From Massilibacteroides sp. (GTDB lineage: Bacteria; Bacteroidota; Bacteroidia; Bacteroidales; Tannerellaceae): a stretch of DNA of 64,000 bases. Each line of letters starts with the position of its first letter. Position 1 is the first letter of the stretch. Positions 8,796-16,850 of the stretch are shown here, piece by piece. The notes below the pieces were generated by a model. It searched no databases. It had not been told where the DNA came from and saw nothing but the letters and a program-made list of their open reading frames with translations. The stretch is from assembly GCF_028705895.1 (NCBI RefSeq), contig NZ_JAQWCQ010000010.1, forward strand, positions 1-64,000, in the 5' to 3' direction. Both the position numbers and the translations under genes were made by a program.

Positions 8796-10613
8796 ATGAA
8801 AATGAAAACGATGTTACCTTGTATAAAAGTGAAGATGAGAAAACTCATGATTTTTGCTGCGATTCTTTCCTTTAGTTGTGGGCTGTGGGCGCAGGAGTAT
8901 TGGAATAATAAAACGCAGTTAACGCCCTTCCGGCTTCCTTTGGTGATTGATAAGTCGAAGATTGAGTATATTGACTTGGATAAGGATGGGGATCCGGATG
9001 TGTTGAAGTCGTTTATTCTGGGGGATGTGCCTATTATGTGGATCGATGATGACGATGATATGCAATACGGAGATACGGAAGGGGATACGGACAATGATTG
9101 TTTGCTTATTGATAAGGATAAGGATGGGGTTTTTGCCGGGCCTAATGATATTTCGATCGACTGGGTGGATGAAGATGGGGATGGTATTGCTGAGATACAG
9201 ACCGTGGTCTGGAATAAGGATGGGAAGAGACGCGGTGGCATGGATGGATCGGATTATATGTATATGATCGATGATGGCGAGAAGGATAATATAAAGCATA
9301 ATATTCAATGGACAGATGTTGTGCTGAAGTGTTGGCAGCATAATGGGCACGCTAATTTTTATCAGGATTATCATGGGAATAATACGTTCCTGAAGATGCA
9401 TGCTGCTTCTTTCAGAATTAAAGATCTGGAGTACAACTGGGAGGTTCCGTTTATCTTCTTTGATGATGATAATGACGGGCTTTCTGAAATGGCTATCCGT
9501 CTGCTTGATACGCCGAAGTATCGTCCTTCTGATAATTCCGATCCCAAATATCATAATGAGAATCCGGAACATGATGTTTTCTTTACAAAAAAGATAGACT
9601 ATGCTGCGCATACGTACGATCTGGATAACGATAACGGTCCGGGAAATGAATTCGATTTTGATATGTCTATTTTGTTTAAAGGAGAGGGCTTTTCTTATGT
9701 TGACCAGGTACATAAGTATAAAAATTTAAGGGGATTGCCCGAGGCAGATAAGTTCTTTTTTGATCCCAGATGGAGACAATTGGATCATCTGGTGTATCCG
9801 GACAGGCATGTGGCTTACAATCTAATTTATGAAAAGGGAAAATGGAGTTCCTGTTGGTTTGTTTTCGATGAGGATGATGATTGTAACCGCTGGGAAAGAG
9901 TGGAGTTTTATGAGCCGAAAGAGCTATTTAAAATCGGCATGCGAAAAGGGGGATTGGACAATAATCCGCAGGCGGATCCGGTAGGAGACAGAGGGGAGTT
10001 TGACGAGGATAATTCCGGTAAAGGAAATCTGTATCTTTCTCCTTTTGACGGCCGCATCCATCTTCATGGGGCAGAATGGGGCGCTTGGCGTATTGATCAG
10101 CAAGCCAACTATTTCCAAGGCTACGGAGGGCTGTACGACTTTACGGGTTACGAACGGAATACGGGTGTTCCATCAGCTTGGGCTACCGTAAAATATAGCG
10201 ATTCAGATAATAATGGTTTCTTCGATGTGATTGAATATGACTTGGATGGGGATCAGATTTTTGAAGAAAAGGTATCCCTGAAAGCTTTGGGCATAGACGA
10301 CCGTGCTACTGTTCATGAAACAGGCAAGATGAAGTTGACCGACTATCAGCAGTTATTCAGAGAAGCTACTGAAAATATCTGGAATCGCAGTCAAAAAGCT
10401 ATTGAAGTTGCAAACAAATACAAATTAAATACGGCTTGGTATTCCTTCTGGAAACAACCTCGTTCCACTCATGAGAAGTATGCATATGGGTATTGGCTGA
10501 ACTTTTATATTTATAAAGATTTACGGGATTTAGCTGTCAGAGATAATCTGCCGGAATTAAAAACGAAATTGGATAAGGCATACTATTCCGGTGATTGGAG
10601 TATTGTCAACTAA
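8796..10613 (+). CDS. Secreted Asp-rich protein with repeated calcium-loop motifs, function unknown
   Basis: The 605-aa product has a signal peptide ending near CGLWAQ (residue 33). The start could instead be the ATG at residue 14, which leaves a more typical signal. At least five DxDxDG-type loops are visible: DLDKDGDPD, DKDKDGVF, DEDGDGIAE, DDDNDGLSE and DSDNNGFFDV/DLDGDQIFEE. They resemble EF-hand, dockerin or thrombospondin type-3 calcium sites. Aromatic-rich stretches lie between them, and the C-terminal 90 residues are helical and free of loops. I do not recognise a catalytic family. The position next to a CE7-like esterase and KduI suggests a role in uronate-containing glycan use, possibly as an undescribed lyase or hydrolase. 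That is inference only. Confidence 0.75.
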   Translation: MKMKTMLPCIKVKMRKLMIFAAILSFSCGLWAQEYWNNKTQLTPFRLPLVIDKSKIEYIDLDKDGDPDVLKSFILGDVPIMWIDDDDDMQYGDTEGDTDNDCLLIDKDKDGVFAGPNDISIDWVDEDGDGIAEIQTVVWNKDGKRRGGMDGSDYMYMIDDGEKDNIKHNIQWTDVVLKCWQHNGHANFYQDYHGNNTFLKMHAASFRIKDLEYNWEVPFIFFDDDNDGLSEMAIRLLDTPKYRPSDNSDPKYHNENPEHDVFFTKKIDYAAHTYDLDNDNGPGNEFDFDMSILFKGEGFSYVDQVHKYKNLRGLPEADKFFFDPRWRQLDHLVYPDRHVAYNLIYEKGKWSSCWFVFDEDDDCNRWERVEFYEPKELFKIGMRKGGLDNNPQADPVGDRGEFDEDNSGKGNLYLSPFDGRIHLHGAEWGAWRIDQQANYFQGYGGLYDFTGYERNTGVPSAWATVKYSDSDNNGFFDVIEYDLDGDQIFEEKVSLKALGIDDRATVHETGKMKLTDYQQLFREATENIWNRSQKAIEVANKYKLNTAWYSFWKQPRSTHEKYAYGYWLNFYIYKDLRDLAVRDNLPELKTKLDKAYYSGDWSIVN

Positions 10614-11035
10614 GGCAATTGGCTAAAAATACAAAAAGAAAGCAAACAACACAATTTTACACCACATTGACAGCTGGTTAAATTCGGGCGTTTTGAGGCG
10701 TTTTCTTTGATAAAATGCCTCAAAGTGCACTCTGCAAACAAACGCAGGGAAATCGACCTAAAGCCACACCATATGTCATGCCTGTTTTTTTCAAACCTTC
10801 AAAACAGTGAAAAGAACACAAAGAAAAAATTTGTCCTAATGTCTTTGAAAAAAGAATAGTATCTTTTTTCAAAAATAAAGGTTATTTTTCAAAAGATAAC
10901 CTTTTAATTTCAGGCAAAAAACGATCATTTTTGGTCTTTATGCAATACTTATTGGTTCAAAACAATATAAATAAGTGAATAATGACAATATGCATTATTT
11001 GAACATGTAAGAAAAACAGCCAAAAACATATCTAT
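10614..11035. other. Non-coding stretch with three hairpins
   Basis: No credible gene is visible in this 420-base gap. It holds three stem-loops. The first, 10691-10724, has arms TTTTGAGGCGTTTT / AAAATGCCTCAAAG and probably ends the upstream transcript. The second, 10846-10872, is TTGAAAAAAGA...TCTTTTTTCAA. The third, 10877-10904, is AAAGGTTAT...ATAACCTTT followed by TTAATTT. Confidence 0.55.
10691..10724 (+). terminator. Hairpin after the Asp-rich protein gene
   Basis: The 14-nt arms match at 12 of 14 positions around a 7-base loop, about 78 bases past the stop. The GAGGCG/GCCTC core recalls the GCGCCTC repeats at 22.8 and 40.9 kb but lacks their 22-base spacing. Confidence 0.45.
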
Positions 11036-11269
11036 TTGTCAAAACGACATAGGCAGAATCCAGTAATAAGGCATGAAATATATGATATCGGCCTCCCTGC
11101 TGCTTACTCAAGAGAAAATGCAGAAGTAACATTCCTAAGTAATGAGAATGTTTATATTATAAGTGACGAAGAAATGAATATTTCTTCATCTGGAGTAGAT
11201 GGAGAGTACAAGATATTTAATATTCAACAAATTGGCGCATGGGAAATGGTGTTAGCTATCACTAATTAA
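11036..11269 (+). CDS. Small doubtful ORF, 77 aa, unrecognised
   Basis: It opens with TTG and has no signal peptide, membrane helix or family I recognise. The sequence is mildly beta-rich (VTFLSNENVYIISDEE). It might be the remnant of the C-terminal domain of a larger secreted protein, or not a gene at all. A -7 box for the next gene starts 22 bases after its stop. Confidence 0.25.
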   Translation: MSKRHRQNPVIRHEIYDIGLPAAYSRENAEVTFLSNENVYIISDEEMNISSSGVDGEYKIFNIQQIGAWEMVLAITN

Positions 11270-11290
11270 TCATAAAACAAGCTACGAAAG

Positions 11291-11298
11291 TAAATTTG
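11291..11298 (+). promoter_or_regulatory. -7 promoter element for the esterase gene
   Basis: TAAATTTG is an exact TAnnTTTG match. A start near 11305 would place the following hairpin at the very 5' end of the mRNA. Confidence 0.45.
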
Positions 11299-11301
11299 TT
11301 C

Positions 11302-11360
11302 ACTTCTCAATACAAGAAGTATTAATATCTAATGTTTCTTGTATTGGGAAGTATTTTTTT
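11302..11360 (+). terminator. Leader hairpin with T-tract before the esterase gene (terminator or attenuator)
   Basis: ACTTCTCAATACAAGAA (11302-11318) pairs with TTCTTGTATTGGGAAGT (11336-11352, one G-U position), followed by a T-rich run to 11360. It has the form of an intrinsic terminator. It either ends transcription of the small ORF or, if the -7 box at 11291 is used, acts as an attenuator in the esterase leader. Confidence 0.65.
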
Positions 11361-11401
11361 ATCCATACCTTTAACACTCAATTTTAAATACTTAATACAC
11401 A

Positions 11402-12697
11402 ATGAAAACACACGCTATTAGATTTACATTACTGCTGGTAATGATTTTGTTTGGAGGGGCAACTTTGTTTGCCCAGCCGGGTGAGAAACTTATTAAGGTT
11501 GTTGTTGCTCCCAATCATGCAGATTGGGTGTATAAAACCGGTGAAAAGGTGTCTTTTGATATTACGGTTACGAAGAATAGTATTCCGATGAAAGGGGTGG
11601 AGATTCGCTATGAGGTTTCCGAAGACATGATGGATCCGTTGAAAAGCGAAACAAAGACGTTGGACAAAGGGACTTTCACGGTCAATGCCGGAAGTATGAA
11701 GAAGCCCGGATTTTTGCGCTGCCGCGTTTGGGCGAAGTACGACGGGAAAGAATACCCGGGATTGGCAACGGCTGCAGTTAATCCGGAATTGATTCAGCCT
11801 ACCACTAAGCTACCTGCCGATTTTGTTCAATATTGGGACAATGCAAAAAAAGAGGCGGCCAAAATTCCAATGGATACGCGGATGACGTTGATTCCGGAGA
11901 AGTGTACGGAAAAGGTCAATGTATATCAGGTTAGCGTTCAGAATTATGAATGGGGAGCGCGACTTTACGGTATTGTTTGTATTCCGAAAGGAGAGGGAAA
12001 ATATCCGGCCGTACTGAAAGTACCCGGTGCAGGTATTCGTCCTTATGGAGGTGATGTCTGGAATGCAGAACGTGGTTACATCACTTTCGAAATAGGCATA
12101 CATGGTATTCCTGTTGATCTGCCCGCAAATGTTTATCAGAATTTATCAGCGGGAGCGCTTAGAAGCTATAATAATTTCAATCTGGAAGATAAGGATAAAT
12201 ATTACTACAAACGGGTTTATTTAGGCTGTGTCCGTGCGGTGGATTTCATTTATTCATTGCCGCAGTTTGATGGGAATAATTTAGTTGTACAAGGAGGTAG
12301 TCAGGGAGGTGCACTTTCGATTGTTGCAGCCGGCTTGGATAGCCGCATCAAAGGGTTGGCAGCTTTTTATCCGGCTCTTTGTGATTTGACGGGATATCTG
12401 AACGGACGTGCAGGAGGATGGCCACATATGTTTAAGGATCCGTCCAATAATATTCCGGCAAAAATAGAAACGTCTTATTATTATGATGTGGTGAATTTTG
12501 CCCGTCAGATCAAAGTTCCCGGATTTTATTCATTGGGATATAATGATATGGTTTGTCCGCCTACTTCTATGTTTTCTGCTTTAAATATGATCACAGCACC
12601 GAAAGATTACCTTATTGTGGAGGAAATAGGGCATTATACTTATCCTGAACAATGGGAAAAAGCATGGGAATGGATAGATAAATTGATTAAAAAGTAA
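11402..12697 (+). CDS. Acetylxylan-esterase-like (AXE1/CE7-type) secreted carbohydrate esterase
   Basis: The 431-aa protein has a signal peptide (cleavage near LFAQ, residue 25), an Ig-like N-terminal domain at about 27-125 (VYKTGEKVSFDITV) and an AXE1-type alpha/beta hydrolase domain at about 130-430. The catalytic triad is readable: nucleophile Ser300 in QGGSQGGAL, Asp382 in GYNDMVCPP and His411 in EIGHYTYPEQW. CE7-type enzymes remove acetyl groups from oligosaccharides. Here the likely site of action is the periplasm. Together with KduI downstream it points to deacetylation of a uronate-containing plant or host glycan. The exact substrate cannot be told. Confidence 0.88.
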   Translation: MKTHAIRFTLLLVMILFGGATLFAQPGEKLIKVVVAPNHADWVYKTGEKVSFDITVTKNSIPMKGVEIRYEVSEDMMDPLKSETKTLDKGTFTVNAGSMKKPGFLRCRVWAKYDGKEYPGLATAAVNPELIQPTTKLPADFVQYWDNAKKEAAKIPMDTRMTLIPEKCTEKVNVYQVSVQNYEWGARLYGIVCIPKGEGKYPAVLKVPGAGIRPYGGDVWNAERGYITFEIGIHGIPVDLPANVYQNLSAGALRSYNNFNLEDKDKYYYKRVYLGCVRAVDFIYSLPQFDGNNLVVQGGSQGGALSIVAAGLDSRIKGLAAFYPALCDLTGYLNGRAGGWPHMFKDPSNNIPAKIETSYYYDVVNFARQIKVPGFYSLGYNDMVCPPTSMFSALNMITAPKDYLIVEEIGHYTYPEQWEKAWEWIDKLIKK

Positions 12698-12731
12698 GCT
12701 GATACACTTTTAGTTATTGCAAAAAATTGAG

Positions 12732-12739
12732 TATGTTTG
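12732..12739 (+). promoter_or_regulatory. -7 promoter element for kduI
   Basis: TATGTTTG matches TAnnTTTG, 40 bases before the kduI start. Confidence 0.45.
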
Positions 12740-12778
12740 TGAAACTCGGAAATAAATAATAACATAAAGATATTAGCA

Positions 12779-13621
12779 ATGAAGACAAATTATGAATTAC
12801 GTTATGCGGCTCATCCGGAGGATGCAAAAGCATACGACACAACACGACTTCGGAGAGATTTTCTGATTGAAAAGCTTTTTGCTGCAGATGAAGTAAACAT
12901 GGTTTATTCCATGTACGACCGACTAGTAGTAGGTGGTGCTATGCCGGTAAAGGAAAAACTTCAATTAGAAGCTATCGACCCTCTGAAACAACCCATTTTC
13001 TTATGTCGTAGAGAACTGGGAATATTTAATGTAGGCGGTCCCGGTACTGTTTATGTTGGAAACGATTCTTTTGAATTGGATTATAAAGAAGCCCTTTATT
13101 TAGGTTCCGGCGAACGGGAAGTTTATTTTGAAAGCAAGGATGCCTCAAAACCCGCCTTGTTCTATTTCAATTCGGCTTGTGCGCATCGTAACTATCCCGA
13201 TAAGAAAGTAACAAAGGCTGATGCCGAAGTTATGGAACTCGGGGCGTTGGAAACATCCAATCACCGGAAGATTAATAAGATGATTGTGAATCAGGTATTA
13301 CCTACCTGTCAATTACAGATGGGTATGACCGAGTTGGCTCCGGGAAGTGTCTGGAACACGATGCCTGCTCATATCCACTCCCGTCGTATGGAGGCTTATT
13401 TCTATTTTGAAGTACCCGAAGGGCAGGCCGTATGTCATCTTATGGGCGAACCAACTGAAACACGTCATATCTGGATGAAAGGCAATCAGGCTGTTCTTTC
13501 TCCGGAGTGGTCTATACATTCCGCTTCTGCGACAAACAATTATACCTTTATCTGGGGTATGGCCGGTGAGAATTTAGATTATGGTGATCAGGACTTCTTT
13601 AAGATTGATGAATTGAGGTAA
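12779..13621 (+). CDS. kduI: 5-dehydro-4-deoxy-D-glucuronate isomerase (4-deoxy-L-threo-5-hexosulose-uronate ketol-isomerase)
   Basis: The 280-aa length equals the family norm. The cupin metal site is intact: His198 and His200 (AHIHSRRMEAY), Glu205 and His247 (EWSIHSAS), the zinc ligands known from the E. coli enzyme. It is a cytosolic enzyme that isomerises the unsaturated uronate product of pectin or glycosaminoglycan lyase pathways to 3-deoxy-D-glycero-2,5-hexodiulosonate (EC 5.3.1.17). Its usual partner kduD is not in the window. It has its own -7 box and an intrinsic terminator, so it is probably monocistronic. Confidence 0.97.
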   Translation: MKTNYELRYAAHPEDAKAYDTTRLRRDFLIEKLFAADEVNMVYSMYDRLVVGGAMPVKEKLQLEAIDPLKQPIFLCRRELGIFNVGGPGTVYVGNDSFELDYKEALYLGSGEREVYFESKDASKPALFYFNSACAHRNYPDKKVTKADAEVMELGALETSNHRKINKMIVNQVLPTCQLQMGMTELAPGSVWNTMPAHIHSRRMEAYFYFEVPEGQAVCHLMGEPTETRHIWMKGNQAVLSPEWSIHSASATNNYTFIWGMAGENLDYGDQDFFKIDELR

Positions 13622-13641
13622 GTCGTACCTCATTAATATAT

Positions 13642-13679
13642 AAGAAAGGCGATCCTCAAGGGTTGCCTTTCTTCTTTTT
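13642..13679 (+). terminator. Intrinsic terminator after kduI
   Basis: AAGAAAGGCGATCC pairs with GGGTTGCCTTTCTT (14 bp with two G-U pairs) around a TCAA loop, followed by a T-rich tract. Confidence 0.85.
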
Positions 13680-13695
13680 ACATAAAATATTCTCT

Positions 13696-13703
13696 TATTT
13701 TTG
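13696..13703 (+). promoter_or_regulatory. -7 promoter element of the DUF4252 operon
   Basis: TATTTTTG is an exact TAnnTTTG match just downstream of the kduI terminator. The leader would be about 85 bases. Confidence 0.5.
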
Positions 13704-13794
13704 TAACAAAGCAAATAACGAATCCGTCTTGTTATTAGAAAGCCGTTAATAGCGCAATTAACAGATGAATTAGTAACTTTATAATTATACGGAA

Positions 13795-14247
13795 ATGAAA
13801 ACAAAATATGTATTAATCGCATTACTTGCTCTAATTACACAAATAGGAGTTGCTCAGAAAAATATTGACCAGCTATTTAAACAGTTTGCAAAAGAGAAAA
13901 ATGTTTCTACAGTTTCAATAGGTTCTATTAGTATGAAATTGGCCGGATTGTTCACAGATGTAATGGGAGTTGATGGGATTCAGGTTTTATCTTTAGATGA
14001 ATGTGCAGATGAAGTTAAATCCAACTTTCAGTCGGCATTGAAGGATCTGAAAGATGCGGGCTATGAAACGATGGTCACAGCAAATGAAGACGGAAACCGC
14101 ACGCGCGTGCTGGTTAAGATGAAAGATGAAACCATACGTGAACTTATTGTTTTCATTTCGGGCAACAGCAATTCGCTGATTCGTATCAAAGGAAATATCA
14201 AGCCGTCTGATATCGACTCGTTAGTAAAGAAACACGCAAATGGATGA
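13795..14247 (+). CDS. DUF4252-family exported protein, first of two
   Basis: The 150-aa protein has a signal peptide ending near GVAQ (residue 21), then a DUF4252 domain: FAKEKNVSTVSIGSISMKL and a C-terminal part VFISGNSNSLIRIKGNIKPSDID. The molecular function of DUF4252 is not known. It overlaps the sigma gene by 8 bases, so the two are translationally coupled. A second DUF4252 gene closes the same operon, which suggests that these periplasmic proteins belong to the sigma/anti-sigma signalling unit. Confidence 0.88.
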   Translation: MKTKYVLIALLALITQIGVAQKNIDQLFKQFAKEKNVSTVSIGSISMKLAGLFTDVMGVDGIQVLSLDECADEVKSNFQSALKDLKDAGYETMVTANEDGNRTRVLVKMKDETIRELIVFISGNSNSLIRIKGNIKPSDIDSLVKKHANG

Positions 14248-14749
14248 AGGCAGCTTCAAACAACAATTCCTTCCTCTTCATCCTAAGCTATATAGGATTG
14301 CTTTTGCGATAACAGGCAATACGGAAGATGCAGAAGATATTCTTCAGGAAGCCTATTGCAAATTATGGGATAAGCGGGAAGAATTGACAATCATACGCAG
14401 TGCAGAGGCTTTTTGTATAACTTTGGTTCGCAATATGTGTTTGGATTATTTGAGATCAGCAAAACGAAATATAGGACAAGACGAAGTAAACGATCAGATT
14501 TTTGTATCAACCAGTTCTCCGGAAAATGAATTGATAGAACAGGATCGAACAAGGGTAATTAAGAAACTGATCAATGAACTTCCGGACAACCAACGACAGG
14601 TAATCTTATTAAGCGGAATAGAAGGCTGCACGGCCGAAGAAATAGAACATATAACCGGCCTAAGTGCTATTAATATACGAGTTTTGCTTTCAAGAGCGCG
14701 AAAAACAGTCCGCGAAAAATTTAATAAAGTAATGAGTTATGAACGATAA
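14240..14749 (+). CDS. ECF sigma factor of the DUF4252 operon
   Basis: The 169-aa protein has region 2 (NTEDAEDILQEAYCKLWDKRE, about residues 27-47) and region 4 (LPDNQRQVILLSGIEGCTAEEI, then ITGLSAINIRVLLSRARKTVREK). Its start lies inside the preceding DUF4252 gene and its end overlaps the next gene by 11 bases, so this is a tight translationally coupled operon. It probably autoregulates the operon from the -7 region upstream or from an ECF-type promoter that I cannot recognise. Confidence 0.92.
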   Translation: MDEGSFKQQFLPLHPKLYRIAFAITGNTEDAEDILQEAYCKLWDKREELTIIRSAEAFCITLVRNMCLDYLRSAKRNIGQDEVNDQIFVSTSSPENELIEQDRTRVIKKLINELPDNQRQVILLSGIEGCTAEEIEHITGLSAINIRVLLSRARKTVREKFNKVMSYER

Positions 14750-15242
14750 AACGATAAAACAATACCTCGCCGCTTTCTATGATGGAACGGCTACAGAGCA
14801 GGAGGAGCAAGCATTAGCAGATTTCTTTGCTGATAAAGTAAACGTACCTTCACTTTGGAAAGAAGAACGGGAAGTTTTCCTTCTCATTCGGAAATCGGCG
14901 CAGACTCCATTACCAGAAGGTCTCAGCAAACGTTTAGAGAAGAGCTTAGATACACATATAAGCAAAGGGAAAACATTCAGAATAAAACCTATTGCATATA
15001 AAATAACCGGTATCGCTGCCGCCGTATTACTTTGTATCGGTATTGCTCTAAATCAAGCCTCTTTCAATAACGACCGGAATATGACGGCTGATACATATCA
15101 AGATCCTCACGAAGCAGCCAAAGTTGCCGGTGAAGCACTCGCCTTTTTATCATCCAATCTGAATAAAGGAATTGATCAGATGGAAGATGCACAGAAGGAA
15201 ATGCAACAGGTCAGTAATATTCTAAACAATCAATTAAAATAA
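14739..15242 (+). CDS. Membrane-anchored anti-sigma-like protein
   Basis: The 167-aa protein has an N-terminal soluble region starting IKQYLAAFYDGTATEQEEQAL, like the zinc-free anti-sigma heads of Bacteroidales. One membrane helix lies at about residues 86-104 (ITGIAAAVLLCIGIAL). A short periplasmic tail ends in a predicted coiled coil (NLNKGIDQMEDAQKEMQQVSNIL). It overlaps the ECF sigma gene by 11 bases. The architecture and position make it the likely regulator of that sigma. No FecR domain is present. Confidence 0.78.
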   Translation: MNDKTIKQYLAAFYDGTATEQEEQALADFFADKVNVPSLWKEEREVFLLIRKSAQTPLPEGLSKRLEKSLDTHISKGKTFRIKPIAYKITGIAAAVLLCIGIALNQASFNNDRNMTADTYQDPHEAAKVAGEALAFLSSNLNKGIDQMEDAQKEMQQVSNILNNQLK

Positions 15243-15251
15243 CATTTCATC

Positions 15252-15713
15252 ATGAAAACAAAATATATTCTTATCCTCATCTCTTGTTTTTGCTTTAGCA
15301 TCTCATTCGCGCAAAACAAATTATTTGATAAGTTCGCCGAAATGGACAATGTTCAGTCCGTTTACATCTCAAAAGCAATGTTTCAGATGATGCCTAACAT
15401 ACAAACCGGAGGACTCAATCTGATGAACCTGAAAGGTAAAATAGAATCACTTCAGATTCTGAATACAGACAGCAAGGACAAAGCGGAACAAATGCGCAAA
15501 GAATTCTCGGGATTGATAAATAAGCAGCATGAAGAGCTTATGCGCGTTAGAGACGGCAAAACAAAAGCAACATTCTATGCTAAGCAAAAGGGGGATCTGA
15601 TCAATGAACTCATTATGCTGGCCGACACAGAAAAAGGATTTTCCGTAATTCAGCTTTTGGGGAATTTCACCTTACAGGATGTACAAGATATTACGTCGGA
15701 AATCAACAAATAA
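15252..15713 (+). CDS. DUF4252-family exported protein, second of two
   Basis: The 153-aa protein has a signal peptide ending near ISFAQ (residue 21) and a DUF4252 domain (FAEMDNVQSVYISKAMFQMM, GFSVIQLLGNFTLQDVQDI). It starts 9 bases after the anti-sigma-like gene and ends the operon before a strong terminator. It is a diverged paralogue of the 13795 gene. In Bacteroidales, pairs of DUF4252 proteins around an ECF sigma are recurrent, but their role is not established. Confidence 0.88.
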   Translation: MKTKYILILISCFCFSISFAQNKLFDKFAEMDNVQSVYISKAMFQMMPNIQTGGLNLMNLKGKIESLQILNTDSKDKAEQMRKEFSGLINKQHEELMRVRDGKTKATFYAKQKGDLINELIMLADTEKGFSVIQLLGNFTLQDVQDITSEINK

Positions 15714-15715
15714 AA

Positions 15716-15752
15716 AAACATGAGGATGTGACTTAACGCACCCTCATGTTTC
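15716..15752. terminator. Terminator between convergent genes
   Basis: AAACATGAGGATGTG pairs with CGCACCCTCATGTTT around a short loop. It lies between the plus-strand DUF4252 operon and the minus-strand iron locus and could serve both. Confidence 0.75.
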
Positions 15753-15779
15753 TTAATGTCTATAGAGAAAGACAATTGA

Positions 15780-16814
15780 TTATTTTACTGTTGCCAGTTT
15801 TCGTTTCGACCCGCTTCTCCTTGCTTTTCTTACACGGAGATACAAGTATGATCCATATACCAAGAAGATAGAGAAGAGATGAATATACTGTTTGGTCTGA
15901 GAACTTACTTTTATGTCTGCAAATCCCTTTGACTGAGCACGCTTTCCATTTGATTTCTGAGACACTTGTTCGCTCTTCTTATTTTCTGAAGGCTTTACAG
16001 AGTCGTTTCCTTTTCTTTCTCTTGCCTGTAGCTGTTCGCCATTTCCAACCTGATTTCCTCTTTGCGGAGACTGAGAAACGACTTGTTCAACAGCGGGCTT
16101 TTGTGGAGCATGGCCTCCTCTCGGATTCAGAATAAAACCGACTTGTATTCCTACCGCATGAATAAACAACGCTGCATACATGACATAAGCCCATCTCTGA
16201 AATTTCTTCCATTTGGGATATCCCATACGATTTCGAATAGAGTCAAAAGAAGTAACCCAAAGAGGAATAAATAAAATAATAAGCAAAATCCCCCAAACAA
16301 AACTAAAGTTAGTAATACCTGCGCCTAGTTCATTGGTAACTTTAGTCTCTGCTAAGTAAGCCGCATGGTCTCCAAAATATTTCAGAGATGCCGGCAGATT
16401 GTGGAACACGCGAATCAAGGCATGTGAGAGAACAGGAAATCCGGATATAATGGATAATTCCTTACGTATTGACATCAATCTTTTTACTCCCGGCGTTTTC
16501 ATGTCAAGAGCCCCCATATACATGATAATAATCAGCAGAGGATGACCAAAAGCTGCCATATGGATATAGTCCCGTATTATCTCTCCAAGGAAAGGCACTC
16601 TTGCAAAACCTGAAATTTCGAACCCAAAGGGTTTAGCAAGATAAGGAAGCACAATTAAGATAAACGGAATTGATAATACGAAATAATATATTTTCGCATG
16701 CTTTCTTATCGATTTAGATAACAAGATACACAATAGCGTAAAAACAGCAAGCGATGTGAGAAGAGGTGCGCACGACCTCAGAAACTCCAATAATTCTATT
16801 AATAATTTAACCAT
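15780..16814 (-). CDS. Ferric-reductase-like haem membrane protein
   Basis: The 344-aa protein has about six membrane helices plus a C-terminal one at about 312-330. Conserved-looking histidines lie within or near helices: His85 and His91 (HMAAFGHP), His131 and His138 (LSHALIRVFHN) and His219 (ALFIHAVG). This is the pattern of the ferric-reductase-like/MsrQ (YedZ) b-haem domain. A Lys/Gln/Ser-rich linker (about 235-305) precedes the last helix and is likely periplasmic or cytosolic spacer. It is last in the minus-strand iron locus. It could reduce siderophore-bound iron at the inner membrane, the role played by XusC in Bacteroides thetaiotaomicron. No flavin domain is fused. Confidence 0.75.
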   Translation of the reverse strand: MVKLLIELLEFLRSCAPLLTSLAVFTLLCILLSKSIRKHAKIYYFVLSIPFILIVLPYLAKPFGFEISGFARVPFLGEIIRDYIHMAAFGHPLLIIIMYMGALDMKTPGVKRLMSIRKELSIISGFPVLSHALIRVFHNLPASLKYFGDHAAYLAETKVTNELGAGITNFSFVWGILLIILFIPLWVTSFDSIRNRMGYPKWKKFQRWAYVMYAALFIHAVGIQVGFILNPRGGHAPQKPAVEQVVSQSPQRGNQVGNGEQLQARERKGNDSVKPSENKKSEQVSQKSNGKRAQSKGFADIKVSSQTKQYIHLFSIFLVYGSYLYLRVRKARRSGSKRKLATVK

Positions 16815-16850
16815 GAGTCTTTCGTTTATTATGTAGTGAGTGACTTATTT

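Noticed and set aside
8919..9713. 264-codon minus-strand open frame
   Set aside because: It lies opposite the Asp-rich gene. The repeated GAT codons read as ATC on the other strand, giving an artificial Ile-rich frame without a signal or domain.
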